Positions 61,637 through 64,000 of a stretch of DNA of 64,000 nucleotides are shown piece after piece; the first letter of the stretch is position 1; every line of letters begins with the position of its first letter. This DNA comes from Methanolinea sp. Its GTDB lineage: Archaea > Halobacteriota > Methanomicrobia > Methanomicrobiales > Methanospirillaceae. Under the pieces are notes generated by a model. The model did not search any database. It saw nothing but the letters and a program-made list of their open reading frames with translations, and was not told the DNA's origin. The position numbers and the translations under genes were made by a program. The DNA lies in NCBI GenBank assembly GCA_018262855.1, contig JADFDO010000007.1:1-64000 (forward strand), read 5' to 3'.

Positions 61637-63829
61637 TCAGCCCCTTTCCTGACCTGACTGCCAGCACCCCCTGTGCTCAACGAACCAATTTTGTGCATTG
61701 CAGCCTTTTGCCCCTTCTTTTGGAGAATTCCTAACGTACCTGCCGTCCCGGCACAGCACCGAAGTCTTCTCGGTATCCCTGATATGAACCGGAAGGATAG
61801 TCTCAAGGATCGCTCTTTTGAGGTCGGGATTGTTCACAGGGAAGAGCACCTCAACGCGCCGGTCAAGGTTCCTGGGCATGAGGTCCGCACTGCCGAGATA
61901 CACCTCCTCCATTCCGCCGTTCCTGAAATAGTAGATACGTGCATGCTCGAGGAACCTGCCTACGAGGCTCGTAACAGTGACATTCTCACTTATCTCTGGC
62001 ATACCAGGCCTCAGGCAACAGATTCCCCGTACCTGGAGTATCACCCGGACTCCGGCACGTGATGCACGGTAGAGTGCCATGATGCAGTCACGGTCGACGA
62101 GGGCATTCATCTTGAAGATGATGCACCCGCCTCCCCCTTCCCTGTGCCTGGTGATCTCACGTTCGATCCGGGCAAGGATCTCTTCCCTCATCGACCCTGG
62201 TGCGACCAGCAGAGCCCGGTATCCGGGTACTCTGGCATACCCTGTCAGACTGTTGAAGAGATCGGAGGCATCCTCCGCAAGGACGGAATCTGAGGAAAAA
62301 AAACCAATATCTGTGTAGATGCGGCTGCTGGCCGCATTGTAATTCCCCGTGCTGAGGTGAACGTACCGGACCATCCCGTCCTTCTCCTTCCTGACGACAA
62401 GACAGATCTTGGCGTGAACCTTGAGGCCTGAAACACCGTACACGACGTGAACCCCTGCCCTCTCAAGAGCCCGCGCCCACCCGATATTGTTCTCTTCGTC
62501 AAACCTGGCTTTGAGCTCGATCAGTGCGGCAACCGCCTTCCCATGCTCTCTCGCTTCAAGGAGCGCACTCACCACCGGCGAGTTTGCGCCGACACGATAC
62601 AGGGTCATCTTGATGGCAAGCACCTGCGGATCCCTTGCGGCCTGACGCAGGAACGCCACGACAGGGGTGAAACTCTCGTAGGGATGAAAGACCATCGTGT
62701 CCTTTCTCCTGATGCTCTGGAAGATGACCTCCTCGTTCTGGAGAGATCGCGGAACTGATGGCAGGAATGGAGGATCTTTAAGGTCAGGCCTGTCAAGTGA
62801 GCAGAGTTGCATCAGGTCAGCCACCCCGAGAGGGGCAGTCTGGGAGAAGAACATGTGCTGGGGGATCCCCAGTTTGCGGCCCAGGATAGCCATTGTCTTT
62901 TCTGAGATCTCCGGTACGACCTCGATTCTTACCGGTGATCCTGTCCTTCGCATCTCGACCCCCTCCTCAACTGCGGTAAGGAGGTCGGATGCCTCGTCCT
63001 CCTCGATCTCGAGATCCGCATCCCTTGTTACCCTGAAGGGATACGCTTCTCCCGTATGGAACCCGGGGAACAGGATGCCCAGATGAGCCCCAATCACATC
63101 CTCCAGGAAGACCAGGTCCACCGTCTCATGCGAGGTTCCGGGAGTTTCGAGTCCTGGAATCCGGATGAGCCGCGGGAAGTGGTGAGTGGGGATCTTGATC
63201 CGGGCAAACCCCTCCTCACCGGTTGCCGGATCTTCCACCTCCACGGCAAGCGAGATTGAGAGGTTCGAAATGAACGGGAAGGGGTGTGACCGGTCGAATG
63301 CAAGGGGTGTCAGGACAGGGAAAAGTTCCCGCCGGAAATACTCTTCCAGGTACTTTTTTGCTTTTGAGTCAAGTTCTTCATACCGGTGGATGTGGATGCC
63401 TTCCGAACGGAGGGCAGGGAGGAGATCGTGATTCCAGATATCCATTTGCCGGGCGATCAGCGGGACCAGCGCCTTGTGGATCTCCTGGAGCTGTCTTGAT
63501 GGACTCATTCCATCGGGCGGTGAGGCGAGTTGCCCCATCTCCACCTGGCGTTCCAGCCCTGCAACCCTGATCATGAAAAATTCGTCGAGGTTGTTTGCGA
63601 ATATAGATATGAACTTCACACGTTCAAGAAGAGGATTTCCGGGATCTGCCGCTTCCTCGAGCACTCTCCTGTTGAACTCGATCCATGAAAGCTCGCGGTT
63701 GATGAAAAAACCAGGATCCTCCATGATATCCGGAAGATTTCCCTTATCGGTCTTTTGCATTCCCGAAGAAGGCAGATCTGTCATTATGGATCCATTCCCG
63801 GCTACTGTATCACTGGGTTTCACCTTCAC
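61637..63829 (-). CDS. ppk1: Polyphosphate kinase 1
   Basis: 730 residues, typical length. PPK1 reversibly makes polyphosphate from ATP. Visible motifs: FINRELSWIEFNRRVLEEA (about 42-60), LFPVLTPLAFDRSHPFPFI, ATP/His region LKVHAKICLVVR (catalytic His), VHLSTGNYNAASSRIYTD, and the C-terminal SADLMPRNLDRRVEVLFPV. The extreme C-terminus is Cys/Gly-rich and unusual. The ATG at 63829 lacks a clear ribosome binding site; ATG codons at residues 16 and 24 are alternatives. A lone gene with 194 bases to ruvC. Confidence 0.95.
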   Translation of the reverse strand: MKVKPSDTVAGNGSIMTDLPSSGMQKTDKGNLPDIMEDPGFFINRELSWIEFNRRVLEEAADPGNPLLERVKFISIFANNLDEFFMIRVAGLERQVEMGQLASPPDGMSPSRQLQEIHKALVPLIARQMDIWNHDLLPALRSEGIHIHRYEELDSKAKKYLEEYFRRELFPVLTPLAFDRSHPFPFISNLSISLAVEVEDPATGEEGFARIKIPTHHFPRLIRIPGLETPGTSHETVDLVFLEDVIGAHLGILFPGFHTGEAYPFRVTRDADLEIEEDEASDLLTAVEEGVEMRRTGSPVRIEVVPEISEKTMAILGRKLGIPQHMFFSQTAPLGVADLMQLCSLDRPDLKDPPFLPSVPRSLQNEEVIFQSIRRKDTMVFHPYESFTPVVAFLRQAARDPQVLAIKMTLYRVGANSPVVSALLEAREHGKAVAALIELKARFDEENNIGWARALERAGVHVVYGVSGLKVHAKICLVVRKEKDGMVRYVHLSTGNYNAASSRIYTDIGFFSSDSVLAEDASDLFNSLTGYARVPGYRALLVAPGSMREEILARIEREITRHREGGGGCIIFKMNALVDRDCIMALYRASRAGVRVILQVRGICCLRPGMPEISENVTVTSLVGRFLEHARIYYFRNGGMEEVYLGSADLMPRNLDRRVEVLFPVNNPDLKRAILETILPVHIRDTEKTSVLCRDGRYVRNSPKEGAKGCNAQNWFVEHRGCWQSGQERG

Positions 63830-63952
63830 ATAAGCGTGGCTGTACGGGGGCGGTTGATTCAGGGATCAATCCGCCGCAATCATCGCTCTCCATTCCCGTT
63901 TCACAACTGTTTTACATTACCAGTGTATACCTATCTCATGCTGTGATTCGCC

Positions 63953-64000
63953 ATGGGATCAAACGAAGACATCATGCATGATTTTGTACGGAGAGAGCTC
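63953..64000 (+). CDS. Start of a gene cut by the window end
   Basis: An open frame begins at ATG 63953 and runs to the last base: MGSNEDIMHDFVRREL. It follows an AT-rich stretch (TTTTACATT at about 63910-63918; GTGTATACC at 63923) that could contain the promoter. Too short to identify; it is divergent from ppk1. Confidence 0.35.
   Translation, partial: MGSNEDIMHDFVRREL

Noticed and set aside
1177-64000. tRNA or rRNA genes in the intergenic regions
   Set aside because: I looked for cloverleaf-like GG-TTCGA-ATCC arms in the larger gaps and found none I could support; a tRNAscan or Rfam search would settle it.

Overview
The window comes from a methanogenic archaeon, most likely of the order Methanomicrobiales. 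The evidence is an archaeal replication set (two RFC small subunits, MCM), a methanopterin-type dihydroneopterin aldolase (MptD), the archaeal pantoate kinase / phosphopantothenate synthetase route to CoA, NMD3, Taw2, aCPSF1, pelota, Sec61-beta, an archaeal proteasome beta subunit, DUF3821 and PKD-rich surface proteins, and TATA-box promoters with short or absent leaders. Genus and species cannot be named from sequence alone.

Layout. 1-6918: two PKD-repeat surface protein genes, the first cut by the window edge. 7582-18066: a co-directional housekeeping run: rfcS-mcm, mptD, a TatD-like hydrolase, DUF424, nmd3, taw2, coaBC, pantoate kinase, phosphopantothenate synthetase and a second RFC small subunit, mostly touching or overlapping. 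18144-28531: a HypE-related AIR-synthase protein, then a translationally coupled seven-gene operon (3-TM protein, DUF4129-like, DUF4350-like, MoxR ATPase, DUF58, 4-TM protein, Cys-cluster protein), flanked by secreted proteins and a DUF1616 protein. 29001-39050: three more large surface proteins, one with DUF3821 that could be a major surface-layer protein. 39557-40643: a YeeE/YedE sulfur transporter split in two genes. 40809-46114: a ribosome rescue and quality-control island (ABCE1 and an EMC6-like protein on the minus strand; RqcH and pelota on the plus strand). 46464-53507: two small zinc-ribbon proteins, Sec61-beta, an amidohydrolase, UspA, a CBS protein, proteasome beta, aCPSF1/FttA and an MFS transporter. 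53994-56985: a metal-regulated Znu-type ABC transporter. 57052-59190: a secreted cohesin-like/PKD protein. 59368-61442: a bacterial-type ruvCAB operon. 61637-63829: polyphosphate kinase.

The least explained signals are non-coding. (i) A dispersed family of four structured elements (about 180 to 360 bp) always lies 3' of a plus-strand gene in the same orientation, built round a CGCCGCCG / GGGGGCGGCGG inverted pair. (ii) Six short palindromes share an ATGAAAAT..ATTTTCAT arm while the inner stem bases change in a compensatory way. (iii) A GC-rich double-hairpin repeat occurs in three copies after pelota. None is a CRISPR array, tRNA or insertion sequence that I can recognise.

Among the genes, the coupled MoxR-DUF58 operon and the RqcH-Pelota-ABCE1-EMC6 island are the best candidates for under-described systems. 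Several surface proteins share a poly-glycine / Thr-Pro / membrane-anchor C-terminus, and two of them carry a common extra beta-domain in front of the membrane segment.
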